From Desulfovibrio sp. (GTDB taxonomy: Bacteria > Desulfobacterota > Desulfovibrionia > Desulfovibrionales > Desulfovibrionaceae), in the NCBI GenBank assembly GCA_022839785.1, contig JALHJW010000001.1, forward strand, positions 372,001 through 436,000: a stretch of 64,000 nt of DNA, read 5' to 3'. Below are positions 27,955 through 37,436 of the stretch, in pieces (the stretch's first letter is position 1; each line of letters begins with the position of its first letter). The position numbers and the translations under genes are program-made. The notes under the pieces are model-generated. The model made no database searches, had not been told where the DNA came from, and saw only the letters and a list, made by a program, of their open reading frames with translations.

Positions 27955-28060
27955 TTCCCCCCTTTACCGCGGCCCCGGTTGCGGCTAACGTCGGCCCACG
28001 GTTCCACTTTCCGCGCGGATTCGCTCCGGGGTTCCGCGCCGTGCCTGAGGGAGGAGTTTG

Positions 28061-28441
28061 ATGCCCGGCAAAATCCTCGTCGTCGATGACGAAGTCCATA
28101 TCCGGATGCTGCTCGAACAGACGCTCGAAGAACTCGAAGACGACCACGGCGTGGAGATCCTCACCGCCGGGGACGGCATGGAGGGCATGGAGATCATCGC
28201 CCGCGAGCATCCCGCCGTGGTCTTCCTGGACATCATGATGCCCAAGATGAACGGCTACGAGGTCTGCAGGCGCGTCAAGGACGACCCGGCCATGCAGGAC
28301 GTGAAGATCGTCCTGCTCACGGCCAAGGGGCAGGAAGCGGACAGGAAGCACGGCCTGGACGCGGGCGCGCACATGTACCTCACCAAGCCGTTCGATCCCG
28401 ACAAGGTGCTGCAGGTGGCCAAGGAACTGCTGCAGGTCTGA
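28061..28441 (+). CDS. Single-domain response regulator (CheY-like)
   Basis: 126 aa from ATG 28061 with GGAGGAG just upstream. The receiver is complete: VVDDE, D57 in VFLDIMMPKMNGYEV, T in LLTAKG and K in LTKPFDPDK. No output domain. It lies between a membrane kinase and an HD-GYP protein; the HD-GYP gene starts 13 nt after its stop. Phosphotransfer from the kinase and control of the HD-GYP protein by contact is a reasonable reading, since that HD-GYP protein has no receiver of its own (inference). Confidence 0.9.
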   Translation: MPGKILVVDDEVHIRMLLEQTLEELEDDHGVEILTAGDGMEGMEIIAREHPAVVFLDIMMPKMNGYEVCRRVKDDPAMQDVKIVLLTAKGQEADRKHGLDAGAHMYLTKPFDPDKVLQVAKELLQV

Positions 28442-28454
28442 GCACGGAGCACCG

Positions 28455-30245
28455 GTGCAGACACTGAAGCGACTTTTGCGGCCCGCCTGCGTGCGGCCAC
28501 TGCTCGCGAGCGCCCTGGCCCTGGCCCCGGCAGGTTCGCACTTGGCCGTGCTCGAAGAGGACCGCCCCCTGCTCTGGACCGGCGACGAGCCGCCCGCAAA
28601 AAGCCCTGCCTTCTGCGTCGCGCTGCGCTGCCAGAATCACGTCCGCGGCAGGCTGTGCGTCTACCTCCCGGAAGGAACGGACGCCTTCCTTACCGCCCGC
28701 GCCGAGGATCTGGCCGAAGTCCTGCGCCAGAGCCTGGACGCGCTCATCGCCTCGGAACTGGGCAGACGCAGCGTGGCCGCCGAAACCCTGGACAAGTACC
28801 GCGAGATCGAACTGCTGCACCAGGCCACGCAGAGCCTGAACACCTCGCTCCGGCTGCGCGACGTGACCCGGGCGCTGATCGCCGAGTGCCGCCGCAGCGC
28901 CATCCCCGCCCAGATGGGCATCGTCTTTCTCAAGGAAAAAGGCGCGGGCAGCGGGCAGCACGTCGATTCCTTCGGCCCGGCCCCGGCCGTGGGGCTGGAC
29001 GGCGTGCGCGCAAGCCGCCTCTACCGCGAGGCCATGGCCCGCAGCGTGGGTGAAATCGTCAACGAACTGTCCACCGACCCCCGCTGGAACCGCGAAGTCC
29101 CGGCCATCCACTCCCTCCTGATCATCCCGCTCATCTCGCCCAACCTGCTCGTGGGTTCCCTGGTCCTGGCCTCCGCCGAACCGGGAGCCTTCACCGCGGA
29201 GCACCTCAAACGCATCTCGACCATCGCCGCCACCGCCGCCACGGCCATGGGCAACGCCTACCACTACGAGCGCACCCGCGTGCTCATGGACGCCCTGCTC
29301 CAGGCCCTGGCCGCGGCCATCGACGCCCGCGACCCCATGACCGCTGGGCATTCCCTGCGTGTGGCCGGGCTCTCCGTGGCCCTGGCGCGACACGTCAACG
29401 CGGACTTCGGCACCTTCGCCGACTTCACCTTCAGCGAGAGCGAGCTGCACGAGATTTTCTACGCCGGACTCCTGCACGACGTGGGCAAGATCGGCATCCG
29501 CGAGGAAGTCCTGACCAAGAAGACCCGCCTCACGCAGCGCAACATGGACATCATCGCCATCCGCCTGGCGCTGCACGGGGCCATGAGCGGCCGGGACTGG
29601 CGCGACGACATGCAGCGTCTGGAACAGGTCAACGCCGCGCCGCTCCTGGCCGACGAGGACGCCGCCTACGTGCGGGAACTGGCCGCCACCAACATGGGCC
29701 TCAACGGCTGCAGCGTGCCCCTGCTCGCCCCGGTGGAGGCCGAGGCCCTGCTCATCCCCAGCGGCAACCTCACCCGTGAGGAACGCCGCGAGATCGAGCG
29801 CCACCCGGACGAAAGCTTCCGCATCCTGCAGCACATCCCCTTCACCGAGGAATACCGCCAGCTTCTCGCCATCATCCAGCAGCATCACGAACGGCTGGAC
29901 GGCAGCGGCTACCCTCAGGGACTCACGGCCGAAGCCATCTGCATCCAGGCGCGCATCCTGGCCGTGACCGACATCTACGACGCCATCACCCAGGAACGCC
30001 ACTACAAGCCCGCCCTGCCCCGGGACGAGGCGCTCAAGGTGCTGCGCGACGAGGCCGCGGCCGGACGCATCGACCCGGCCCTGGTCGAACTCTTCTGCAG
30101 CCGCATCGGCCACATCACCGCCCAGGCCGACGCCGTGGGCGACGCCGTGCGGGGAGCGGGCTCGGGCGTCAGACCGCCCGCACTCTCCGCAGCGCTCGAC
30201 AACGGCGCAGCCGCCGGGACGCCCGGAACGGAACGGGTTCAGTAG
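28455..30245 (+). CDS. GAF-HD-GYP domain protein (probable c-di-GMP phosphodiesterase)
   Basis: 596 aa from GTG 28455. A GAF-like domain spans about residues 120-275. The HD-GYP domain follows: TAGHSLRVAG, the HD pair in GLLHDVGKIGI, and the signature HHERLDGSGYP with all ligands kept, so hydrolysis of cyclic di-GMP is likely. Between the HD pair and the GYP signature there is an insertion of roughly 80 residues (from RLTQRNMDIIAI to LLIPSGNLTREE) compared with compact HD-GYP proteins. No transmembrane segment. It closes the kinase-receiver-output set and is convergent with lpxI. Confidence 0.86.
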   Translation: MQTLKRLLRPACVRPLLASALALAPAGSHLAVLEEDRPLLWTGDEPPAKSPAFCVALRCQNHVRGRLCVYLPEGTDAFLTARAEDLAEVLRQSLDALIASELGRRSVAAETLDKYREIELLHQATQSLNTSLRLRDVTRALIAECRRSAIPAQMGIVFLKEKGAGSGQHVDSFGPAPAVGLDGVRASRLYREAMARSVGEIVNELSTDPRWNREVPAIHSLLIIPLISPNLLVGSLVLASAEPGAFTAEHLKRISTIAATAATAMGNAYHYERTRVLMDALLQALAAAIDARDPMTAGHSLRVAGLSVALARHVNADFGTFADFTFSESELHEIFYAGLLHDVGKIGIREEVLTKKTRLTQRNMDIIAIRLALHGAMSGRDWRDDMQRLEQVNAAPLLADEDAAYVRELAATNMGLNGCSVPLLAPVEAEALLIPSGNLTREERREIERHPDESFRILQHIPFTEEYRQLLAIIQQHHERLDGSGYPQGLTAEAICIQARILAVTDIYDAITQERHYKPALPRDEALKVLRDEAAAGRIDPALVELFCSRIGHITAQADAVGDAVRGAGSGVRPPALSAALDNGAAAGTPGTERVQ

Positions 30246-30302
30246 GAAATCAGGAGGGGGAAGGCCTCCGGCGGCGAAGGCCGCAGGCCCGGCCCCGGAC
30301 GT

Positions 30303-31121
30303 TCAGCCGAGCAGGGCGGCGTCCATGCCGACGATGGCGATGCCGGAGCGGTCGGCGAGTTCCAGGGCTTTTTCGCGGTCGAAGAAGAGGCTGCGTCCGG
30401 CCTCCACGGCTAGGCAGCCCGCGCCGTGCCGGGCCAGAAGCTCGACGGTGCGCAATCCCACGGAAGGCAGGTCGATGCGCTCCTCCTGCCCTGGCTTGAA
30501 GACCTTGATCACCACGCCGCCCTTGCCCGTCAGGGAGAGGCCGCGCTCCATGGCCGCGTCCGTGCCTTCCAGGGCCTCCACGGCAGCCACCACCTGCTTG
30601 CGCACCACGACGGTCTGGCCGATGTCCAGTTCCCCGATGCGTTTGGCCAGGGGCCAGCCGAAGCGGATGTCCTCCCACTCCTCGGGGCTGGGGGAGCGGC
30701 GCGTGAGCACGCCGCGCGGGGTGAGCAGGGAGGGGCAGGCCTCGTGCGCGCGCACGACCGAAAAGCCCTCGGACTCAAGCTCCTCGGCCACGGCGCGCAG
30801 AAGAGCGTCGTCGCCCTTGCCGCGCAGGCGGAAGAGAAGCTTGGCGGCGCGGAGATCCGGCCGGATGTCCAGGGCCCGGGCCTTGTTGATGGCGCCGGCC
30901 ATGATCACGCGGCCGACCTGATGCGTGCGGAAGAAGTCGATGACCTTGCCGAGCTGGCCGAGCTTCAGTTCGACGTAGGCGTCGACGTGCCCGGCCAGGG
31001 CGGGATCGGTGTTGCGCGCGAACCCCACGGCGGCCACACGCCCCCCCTGATCCCGGACGCCCCGGGCCACCAGGAAGGGGAATTGGCCGCCGCCCGCTAT
31101 GATGCCGACCGTCTCCGCCAT
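30303..31121 (-). CDS. lpxI: UDP-2,3-diacylglucosamine pyrophosphatase, LpxI type
   Basis: 272 aa. The family start VGIIAGGGQFPFLVARG and the conserved blocks GKVIDFFRTHQV, VIMAGAINK, GKGDDALLRAVAEELESEGF, VVRKQVVAAVEALEGTDAAMER and IDLPSVGLRTVE are all present, identifying LpxI (DUF1009). It cuts UDP-2,3-diacylglucosamine to lipid X and UMP and replaces LpxH, which is not in this window. Last gene of the lysS-to-lpxI run; starts 14 nt after lpxA. Confidence 0.93.
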   Translation of the reverse strand: MAETVGIIAGGGQFPFLVARGVRDQGGRVAAVGFARNTDPALAGHVDAYVELKLGQLGKVIDFFRTHQVGRVIMAGAINKARALDIRPDLRAAKLLFRLRGKGDDALLRAVAEELESEGFSVVRAHEACPSLLTPRGVLTRRSPSPEEWEDIRFGWPLAKRIGELDIGQTVVVRKQVVAAVEALEGTDAAMERGLSLTGKGGVVIKVFKPGQEERIDLPSVGLRTVELLARHGAGCLAVEAGRSLFFDREKALELADRSGIAIVGMDAALLG

Positions 31122-31135
31122 GGGTCCCCGCAGGC

Positions 31136-31975
31136 CTAGTCTTCGCCCAACGCCCCGCCCGAGTCGCCGTTCCCGCCAGTGCCGTTGATGTTGGAGGCGG
31201 GGGTCACGCCGCGCGAACTGGTCTTGACGAACTCCACCAGCCGCATGACCGGGGCGAATTGTCCAAGCCCCGCCTCGACTTCGGCAAGCGCCTCGTCACG
31301 GATCATCTCCGAGCGGAAGATCATCTGGTAGGCCTTCTTGAGGGCCGAGATGGTCTCGCGGTCGAACCCCTTGCGCCGGAGGCCGATGGTGTTCAGGCCG
31401 TGCAGTTTGGCGCGCACGCCGGTGGCGATGGTGAAGGGCGGCACGTCCTGGCCGAAGCCGCCCATGGCGCCCAGAAAGGCGTACTCGCCGATGCGCACGA
31501 ACTGATGCACGCCGCTCATGCCGCTGACCACGGCGAAGTCGCCGATGGTCACGTGCCCGGCCAGGCTCGCGGCGTTGGCCATGATCACGTTGTCGCCGAG
31601 CAGACAGTCGTGGGCGACGTGCACGTACGCCATGAGCATGCAGCGCGATCCCAGGGCCGTCTTGCCGAAACCCTGCACCGTGCCGCGGTGCACGGTGGCG
31701 AACTCGCGGATGATGTTGGAGTCGCCGATCTCCACCCAGGTTTCCTCGCCCTTGAAGCCGAGGTGCTGGGGAATGCCGCCGATCATGGCGTAGGAATGGA
31801 CGTGGTTGTTCGCGCCCATGCGGGTGAAGGACTTCACCTGGGCGAAGGCCTCGATGACGGTGCCGTCGCCGATGGAGACGTTGTCCTCGATGATGCAGTG
31901 GGGGCCGATCACGACGCCCTCGCCGAGGCGGGCGCCGGGATGGACCATGGCGGTCGGATCGATGCGTGATGCCAC
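31136..31975 (-). CDS. lpxA: Acyl-ACP--UDP-N-acetylglucosamine O-acyltransferase
   Basis: 279 aa of left-handed beta-helix hexapeptide repeats (for example IGDGTVIEAFAQV, LGDNVIMANAASLAGHVTIGDFAVV) with the catalytic H122 in VHVAHDCLLGDN, equivalent to E. coli H125, and a C-terminal helical domain. First step of lipid A synthesis. The GTG start shares one base with the fabZ stop (TAGTG) and uses a GGGAG inside fabZ, so translation is coupled. The C-terminus has an extra Gly/Asn-rich tail (NINGTGGNGDSGG). Confidence 0.95.
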   Translation of the reverse strand: MASRIDPTAMVHPGARLGEGVVIGPHCIIEDNVSIGDGTVIEAFAQVKSFTRMGANNHVHSYAMIGGIPQHLGFKGEETWVEIGDSNIIREFATVHRGTVQGFGKTALGSRCMLMAYVHVAHDCLLGDNVIMANAASLAGHVTIGDFAVVSGMSGVHQFVRIGEYAFLGAMGGFGQDVPPFTIATGVRAKLHGLNTIGLRRKGFDRETISALKKAYQMIFRSEMIRDEALAEVEAGLGQFAPVMRLVEFVKTSSRGVTPASNINGTGGNGDSGGALGED

Positions 31976-32439
31976 TAAAAATCTCCCTTGCCGACAAGGG
32001 CGGCCGAAAGCTGGGCCTCGACGGCGATTTCGCCGTCCACCAGCGCCGTGCCGCGCATCTTGTAAAGCGTGAACTTGCTCTTGAGTTCGTCGAGTCTGAG
32101 CAGAATCTGGTCGCCGGGGACCACGGGACGGCGGAACTTGACCTTCTCGATGCCGGTGAACATGAATATCTTGTCCTTCATGTCCAGATCGAAGCTCTTG
32201 AAGATCAGGATGCCGCCCGCCTGTGCCAGGGCCTCCACCATGAGCACGCCGGGCATCACGGGCAGGCCGGGAAAATGGCCCTGGAAGAACGGCTCGTTGA
32301 TGGTCACGTTCTTGATGCCTTCGAGATATTCTCCGGGTTTCAGCCTGACCACCCTGTCCACCAGCAGGAAGGGATAGCGGTGGGGGATGTGGTCCATGAT
32401 CTGCCGGACATCGATGTTGACCGTGTCGTCATGCGTCAT
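31975..32439 (-). CDS. fabZ: (3R)-hydroxyacyl-ACP dehydratase FabZ
   Basis: 154 aa from ATG 32439, with AAGGGA upstream; a TTG 30 nt earlier is less likely. The hotdog-fold motif IPHRYPFLLVDRV and the active site GHFPGLPVMPGVLMVEALAQ (H55, E69) are complete. It dehydrates 3-hydroxyacyl-ACP in fatty acid elongation and competes with LpxA/LpxD for the same hydroxyacyl-ACP, which explains the common placement between lpxD and lpxA. The start overlaps the lpxD end by 11 nt. Confidence 0.96.
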   Translation of the reverse strand: MTHDDTVNIDVRQIMDHIPHRYPFLLVDRVVRLKPGEYLEGIKNVTINEPFFQGHFPGLPVMPGVLMVEALAQAGGILIFKSFDLDMKDKIFMFTGIEKVKFRRPVVPGDQILLRLDELKSKFTLYKMRGTALVDGEIAVEAQLSAALVGKGDF

Positions 32440-33472
32440 CGTCGTTTGTCCCTTGCTTGCGGAGCTCAAAAAGTTCCTTTTCCAGTTCCTTCACGCGCTT
32501 GAACAGCTCGGGAAGCTTGGGCAGCAGCACCGAGTTGCGCAGAAAGAGCCCATGCTCGTAGGCCGGACTGCCGCTGACCCGGGCCCCGGGCGGAAGGTCC
32601 TGGCCCACGCCCGCCTGAGCGCCGACCATGGCTCCGTCGCCGATGGAAAGGTGCCCCACCACGCCCGCCTGCCCCGCCAGGATCACGCCCCGGCCGATGG
32701 TGGTGCTGCCCGAAACGCCTACCTGGGCGACGAGGATGGAGTGCTCGCCGATGCGCACGTTGTGCGCGACCTGACAGAGGTTGTCCACCTTGGCCCCGCT
32801 CCTGATCTCGGTGGTGCCGAGCGAGCCCCTGTCCACGGCGGAGTTGGCCCCGATCTCCACGCCGTCGCCCACGACCACCGGGCCGATCTGCGGCACCTTG
32901 ACGAGGCCTTCCGGCCCCTGGGCGTAGCCGAAACCGTCCGAGCCGAGCACGCAGCCCGGGTGGCAGATCACGCCGCGCCCCAGCCGCACGCCGGACATCA
33001 GCGTCACGCCGGGATACAGCGTCGCGTTCTGGCCGACCTCGCAGTCCTCGCCGACGTACACGTGGGGAAAGAGACGCGCGCCCGCGGCGACGCGGCTGCG
33101 CGGGCCGACGTAGACGAAGGGGTAGACGATGGCGGCGGGATCGACCGTGGCCGCCTCGTGCACGAAGGCCAGAGGACTCACGCCCTGCTCCTGCGTCCCC
33201 TGCGGAGGGGCGAAGAGCGTGGCGATGCGCGCCAGGCACAGGTACGGATTGTCCGAAACCAGGGCCGTGGCCACGTCCCCGGCATGCCGTTCAGGAACGA
33301 TCACCGCCCCGGCCCGCGTCGTGGCGAGGGCAGGGGCGTACTTGGGGTTGGCCAGAAAGCTCAACTCGTCGGGGCCCGCGTTGTCCAGGGTGTTCACGCC
33401 CCGGATCTCGCGATCCTCCCCGACGAGTCTGAGCCCGAACCGAGCCGCCAGCTCGGAGAGCTTCACATGCAT
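32429..33472 (-). CDS. lpxD: UDP-3-O-(3-hydroxyacyl)glucosamine N-acyltransferase
   Basis: 347 aa. The N-terminal nucleotide-binding domain (LSELAARFGLRLVGED, LSFLANPKYAPAL) is followed by hexapeptide repeats with the catalytic histidine region VAHNVRIGEHSILVAQVG, and a C-terminal helix rich in Lys/Glu (ELFKRVKELEKELFEL) as in other LpxD trimers. Third step of lipid A synthesis. It follows skp by 4 nt and overlaps fabZ. Confidence 0.96.
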   Translation of the reverse strand: MHVKLSELAARFGLRLVGEDREIRGVNTLDNAGPDELSFLANPKYAPALATTRAGAVIVPERHAGDVATALVSDNPYLCLARIATLFAPPQGTQEQGVSPLAFVHEAATVDPAAIVYPFVYVGPRSRVAAGARLFPHVYVGEDCEVGQNATLYPGVTLMSGVRLGRGVICHPGCVLGSDGFGYAQGPEGLVKVPQIGPVVVGDGVEIGANSAVDRGSLGTTEIRSGAKVDNLCQVAHNVRIGEHSILVAQVGVSGSTTIGRGVILAGQAGVVGHLSIGDGAMVGAQAGVGQDLPPGARVSGSPAYEHGLFLRNSVLLPKLPELFKRVKELEKELFELRKQGTNDDDA

Positions 33473-33476
33473 GCGG

Positions 33477-34004
33477 CTACTTCTTCTTCCAGGCCTTGTT
33501 CAGTTCGGTCATGACATCGTTGGTCACGTCGGCGGCCTCATCGTAGTAGATGACGTTGTTCAGCGGGCCGGCCACGTCCACGAGCACGGTGAAGCCGTTC
33601 TTCTTGGCGTACTCCTTGACCACGGTGGACAGCAGTTCGAAGACAGGCGCGGTGGCCTGCTCTTCCTCGGCCTTCATCTTGCGCTGGTAGGCCATCACGG
33701 TGTCCTGGTAGTCGCGGACCTTGCGCTTGAAGGACAACTCCTTGTCCTGCTTGGCCTCGGGGGTCATGGCCACGCTCTGTTTCTGCACCTCGTCGCGCAG
33801 CCGCTCTATTTCCGTCTTCTGGCGCTCGATGTCGCCCTTCATCTTGTCGAACTTGGACTGCAGATTCTTCTGGATGTCCAGGCCCGGATCGGACTTCTCG
33901 ATGACCATCTTCAGGTTGACGATGCCGACCTTGACGCCCTGCGCGAACGCGGACGCCTGCAGGGCAAGAACCAGGAAGAGAGCCAAGCCGATGATCCTGC
34001 GCAT
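33477..34004 (-). CDS. skp: Periplasmic chaperone Skp/OmpH
   Basis: 175 aa with a signal peptide (IIGLALFLVLALQASAFAQ). The mature part starts VKVGIVNLK and continues with a long charged helix pair (about 45-115), the tentacle-like coiled-coil of Skp, then VFELLSTVVKEYAKKNGFTVLVDV. Skp holds unfolded outer-membrane proteins in the periplasm for delivery to BamA, encoded 35 nt upstream. The order bamA-skp-lpxD-fabZ-lpxA is widely conserved. Confidence 0.9.
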   Translation of the reverse strand: MRRIIGLALFLVLALQASAFAQGVKVGIVNLKMVIEKSDPGLDIQKNLQSKFDKMKGDIERQKTEIERLRDEVQKQSVAMTPEAKQDKELSFKRKVRDYQDTVMAYQRKMKAEEEQATAPVFELLSTVVKEYAKKNGFTVLVDVAGPLNNVIYYDEAADVTNDVMTELNKAWKKK

Positions 34005-34039
34005 ACGTAGTCTCCTTGGTGTTGACGCATGACGGCGGG

Positions 34040-36760
34040 CTAGAACGCGCCGCCCATCTTGAATTCGAAGCGGCCGCTGTCCGAACTGTCGCTCAGCTTG
34101 TCCAGCGGATAGCCGTACTCCACGCGCAAGGGGCCGAAGGGGGAGTTCCAGCGCAGTCCGAGGCCCACGCTCTTGTACAGGCCCAATGCCAGGGAGTTCC
34201 CCTCGCGGTCCTTGGTGTCCTTGAAGTACGGCTGGTCGTCGTCCCAGGCATTGCCAGCGTCGAAGAAGGTCATGGCCCAGATGTTCAGTTCCTTGGCCAC
34301 GGGCACAAGGTACTCCAGGTTGGCCGCGAACATCTTGTTGCCGCCGATGCGGTCGCCGGTGGCCGGGTCCTTGGGCGAGATGCGGTTGCCGGAATAGCCG
34401 CGCACCGTGTCGATGCCGCCGAGGTAGAAGCGCACCCAGGGCGGGATGTCCGAGTCGCTCATGTTCTTGGCCACGTAGCCGACCTGCCCCTTGACGTGGA
34501 AGACCGTGCTCGCGAAGAGCGACTTGAACCAGTGGCTGGTGTAATTGTACTGGATGTAGTCCGTCGAACCGCCGATGGGACCGCCGCTGTAGTAGATGGT
34601 CAGGGTGTTGACCGTACCCCTGGTGGGCATGAAGGTGTTGTCCGTGGTGTCGCGGGTCGCGCCCACGTCCAGGGTGCTCGACCAGTTCTCACCCTTCCAT
34701 TTCTTGATCGTGGACGCGGCGTCGTCTTCCACGTCCATGACGTCGAAGCGCTCCAGCGTATAGCCGCTGAACACCTTGGTGTATTCGCCGATGGGGTAGG
34801 CGAGTCCGGTGCGGCCGCCGATGGAGCTGCGTTCGTACTCGGAGTAGTCGAAGCGGCGCCAGTAGAGGTTGTTGCTCCAGGCGAACTTGGTGTCGTAGAG
34901 CCGCGGGTTGGTGAAGGTCAGGCCCGAATCGCGGCTGCGGCCGCCGATCTGCCCCGCCAGGGCGAGGTTGTAGCCCTTGCCGAAGAGGTTGCGTTCCTGA
35001 ATCTGGCCGCCGGCGAAAACGTTGTCCAGGCTCGAATAGCCGATGCCTGCGCTGACGTTGCCGGTGGGCTTCTCCTCGACCTTGACCTTGAGGTCCATCT
35101 GGGAGGGATCGCCCGTGGGCACGGTCTCCACGTCCACGGACTTGAAGTAGTCGAGCTTGTTGAGGCGCTCCGAGGAGCGGGCGAGCTTGGCCCCGGAGAA
35201 CTTGTCGCCGTCGCCCAGCCGCATCTCGCGGCGGATGACGTTGTCGCGCGTCTTGGTGTTGCCTTCCACCAGCACGCGGCGGATGAAGACCTTCTGCTGC
35301 TTGGCGATGGTGAAGACGATGTTGATGCGCTTGGCCTCGCGGTCGACGTCCGACTGGGCGTCGGTCTGGGCGAAGGCGTAGCCGAACTCGGCGTAGTGCT
35401 CGGCCAGCTTGTGCAGGTCGTCGCGCAGCACCGAACGGTCGAAGTAGTCGTCGTCCTTGGCCAGTTCGTCCAACTCGGTGAATTTCAGGAGGTCTTCCTT
35501 GGGCTCGATGAGATCGCCCTTCATGTCCACCGTGCCGACCCTGTAGCGGTCGCCCTCCTCCACGGTGAAGGTGATGTAGATGCCGTCCTCCTTGTACTCC
35601 ACCTCGGCCGGGGCCACCTTGGCGTCCACGAAGCCGCGGTTGGCGTAATACGCCTCCAGCACGGCCACGTCGCGCTCCAGGTACTCCTCCTTGAGGATGC
35701 CCGAGCCGGTGAACCAGGAGAGGAGGCCGCGCTCGGACAGGGCCAGTTCGCCCTTGAGGTCGCTCTCGTCGAGCTGCCGCGCGCCCTTGACCACGACGCT
35801 GCGGATGTAGAGCTTCTCGCCTTCCTTGACGTCCAGCACGAGACGGGCCGTGCCCTTTTCCGTGGTATCCAGGCGATAGGCCACGTCGGCTAGGTAGTAG
35901 CCCTTGCCTTTGTACAGGTTGCGGATCTTGTTCAGGTCGTCGGAGAGGATCTTGAGGTTCAGGACCGAGCCGGTCTTGGTGCTCATGACTTCGAGCAGGT
36001 CGCTCTCGTCCAGGGCGTCCGTGCCCACGGCGCTGATGGCCGCGATGCGCGGCTTCTCCACCACGTGAAAGATCACGCGCTTGCCGCCGGGGGCCTCGTC
36101 GACCTCGACCCGCACGTCGTCGAAGTAGCCCAGGCCGAAGACCTCGCGCAGGTCGGCGTTGGCCACCTGCGGGTCGAAGGTTTCGCCCTTCTGGGTCTTC
36201 AGGCGCATGAGCACGACCTCGGGGTCGAGGTAGCGCAGGCCCTCCACAGTGACCTCGGCCACCGCCTCGGTGCGCATGAGGTCCATGCGCACGCGCTGGG
36301 CGACTTCCTCCACGGCGGGCAGGATGTTGATCAGCCCCTGCTTGGTCACGAAGACCGAGCGTTCCGGCTTGTTCCCGAAGGCGTCCGCGATGCGGGCGTC
36401 CAGGGAGATGGCGTCGCCGAGCTGGGTGAGGGAACCGTAGACCGCGCTCTGGGTCTTGGCCAGGAGCGTCAGTTCGCGCACGGACTTGGCGTCGACGGTC
36501 TTCACCCCGTGGGATTTCATGAGTCCCTGGACCTCGGCCTGGGGCACCACGTCGAAGCCCTGCTCCTTGAGCTTGTCGCCGAGCAGGCCAGGCAGACTGT
36601 CGCGCATGTAGGCGAGATCCGGTCCGGCGTTGACGTCGAAAGGCAGCACGAGAACGCGCGGGGCGGCCCCCTGCGCGTAGAGCGGCGACGCCGCCAAAGC
36701 CAGCGCGAGAGCGAGCAGGAGCGGAAGAACGCGGCTAAGCTTGGCTGAGGCTGTGGGCAT
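34040..36760 (-). CDS. bamA: Outer-membrane protein assembly factor BamA with extra N-terminal domain
   Basis: 906 aa, about 100 longer than E. coli BamA. A signal peptide (about 1-30) is followed by a domain (about 35-160: RVLVLPFDVNAGPDLAYM, LGDKLKEQGFDVVPQAEV, SAVYGSLTQLGDAISLDARI) that is not a POTRA domain and resembles TolB-N/CsgG-like periplasmic folds. POTRA repeats begin near 168 (AEVTVEGLRYLDPEVVLMRL) and run to about 560, then the 16-strand barrel to the C-terminal Phe (RFEFKMGGAF), with the conserved loop VRGYSGNRISP. It inserts beta-barrel proteins into the outer membrane. The start lies inside the end of lolD (26-nt overlap). Confidence 0.94.
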   Translation of the reverse strand: MPTASAKLSRVLPLLLALALALAASPLYAQGAAPRVLVLPFDVNAGPDLAYMRDSLPGLLGDKLKEQGFDVVPQAEVQGLMKSHGVKTVDAKSVRELTLLAKTQSAVYGSLTQLGDAISLDARIADAFGNKPERSVFVTKQGLINILPAVEEVAQRVRMDLMRTEAVAEVTVEGLRYLDPEVVLMRLKTQKGETFDPQVANADLREVFGLGYFDDVRVEVDEAPGGKRVIFHVVEKPRIAAISAVGTDALDESDLLEVMSTKTGSVLNLKILSDDLNKIRNLYKGKGYYLADVAYRLDTTEKGTARLVLDVKEGEKLYIRSVVVKGARQLDESDLKGELALSERGLLSWFTGSGILKEEYLERDVAVLEAYYANRGFVDAKVAPAEVEYKEDGIYITFTVEEGDRYRVGTVDMKGDLIEPKEDLLKFTELDELAKDDDYFDRSVLRDDLHKLAEHYAEFGYAFAQTDAQSDVDREAKRINIVFTIAKQQKVFIRRVLVEGNTKTRDNVIRREMRLGDGDKFSGAKLARSSERLNKLDYFKSVDVETVPTGDPSQMDLKVKVEEKPTGNVSAGIGYSSLDNVFAGGQIQERNLFGKGYNLALAGQIGGRSRDSGLTFTNPRLYDTKFAWSNNLYWRRFDYSEYERSSIGGRTGLAYPIGEYTKVFSGYTLERFDVMDVEDDAASTIKKWKGENWSSTLDVGATRDTTDNTFMPTRGTVNTLTIYYSGGPIGGSTDYIQYNYTSHWFKSLFASTVFHVKGQVGYVAKNMSDSDIPPWVRFYLGGIDTVRGYSGNRISPKDPATGDRIGGNKMFAANLEYLVPVAKELNIWAMTFFDAGNAWDDDQPYFKDTKDREGNSLALGLYKSVGLGLRWNSPFGPLRVEYGYPLDKLSDSSDSGRFEFKMGGAF

Positions 36761-37436
36761 AGAGCTCTCCGGAGTGCAGTTCCATTTGCCTGTCCATTTT
36801 TCTGGCCAGTTCCAGGTTGTGCGTCACCACAACCAGCGTCATACCCAGTTCGCGATTAAGATGCAAAAGCATATCTCCGACGCTACGCCCGGTGGCCTCG
36901 TCGAGGCTGCCGGTGGGTTCGTCGGCGAGCAGCGCCTTGGGCGTCATCAGGATGGCCCGCGCGATGGCCGCCCGCTGGCGTTCGCCGCCGGACAGGGTGG
37001 GCACCGCGAACTCCGCCCGGGCGGCGAGCCCCACGACCTTGAGGGCCGCGGCGGCGCGTCCGAGCGCCTCCTTCCACGACAGTCCGGCGATCAGGCCCGG
37101 CATGGCCACGTTCTCCAGGGCGCTGAACTCCGGCAGCAGATGGTGCTGCTGGAAAACGAACCCCAGCTCGCGGTTGCGCAACGCGGCGCGCTGCGCCGGG
37201 TTCATGCCGGACAGATCACGTCCCTCGAAGAGGACCGTTCCCCGGGAAGGGGTATCGAGAGTTCCCAAAAGATGCAAGAGCGTCGTTTTTCCCGAGCCGG
37301 ACGCGCCCAAAATGGCCAGCGACTCCCCCGGCTCGACCGACATGTCGATACGCCGCAGCACATGAACGGTCTCCCCCGGCCCCGCGAAGTCCTTGGCCAC
37401 TCCCTGCATGGCGAAGATGGGCGCGGCGCTACTCAT
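36735..37436 (-). CDS. lolD: Lipoprotein-releasing ABC ATPase LolD
   Basis: 233 aa with Walker A GASGSGKTT, Q-loop FVFQQHHLLPEFSALEN, signature LSGGERQRAAIARAI, Walker B LLADEPTGSLDEATG and switch His VVVTHNLELA. The LLPEF and EPTGSLD contexts are those of the LolD/MacB group. With LolC/E it frees outer-membrane lipoproteins from the inner membrane to LolA. ATG overlaps the lolC stop by 8 nt (ATGAGTAG). Confidence 0.94.
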   Translation of the reverse strand: MSSAAPIFAMQGVAKDFAGPGETVHVLRRIDMSVEPGESLAILGASGSGKTTLLHLLGTLDTPSRGTVLFEGRDLSGMNPAQRAALRNRELGFVFQQHHLLPEFSALENVAMPGLIAGLSWKEALGRAAAALKVVGLAARAEFAVPTLSGGERQRAAIARAILMTPKALLADEPTGSLDEATGRSVGDMLLHLNRELGMTLVVVTHNLELARKMDRQMELHSGELYAHSLSQA

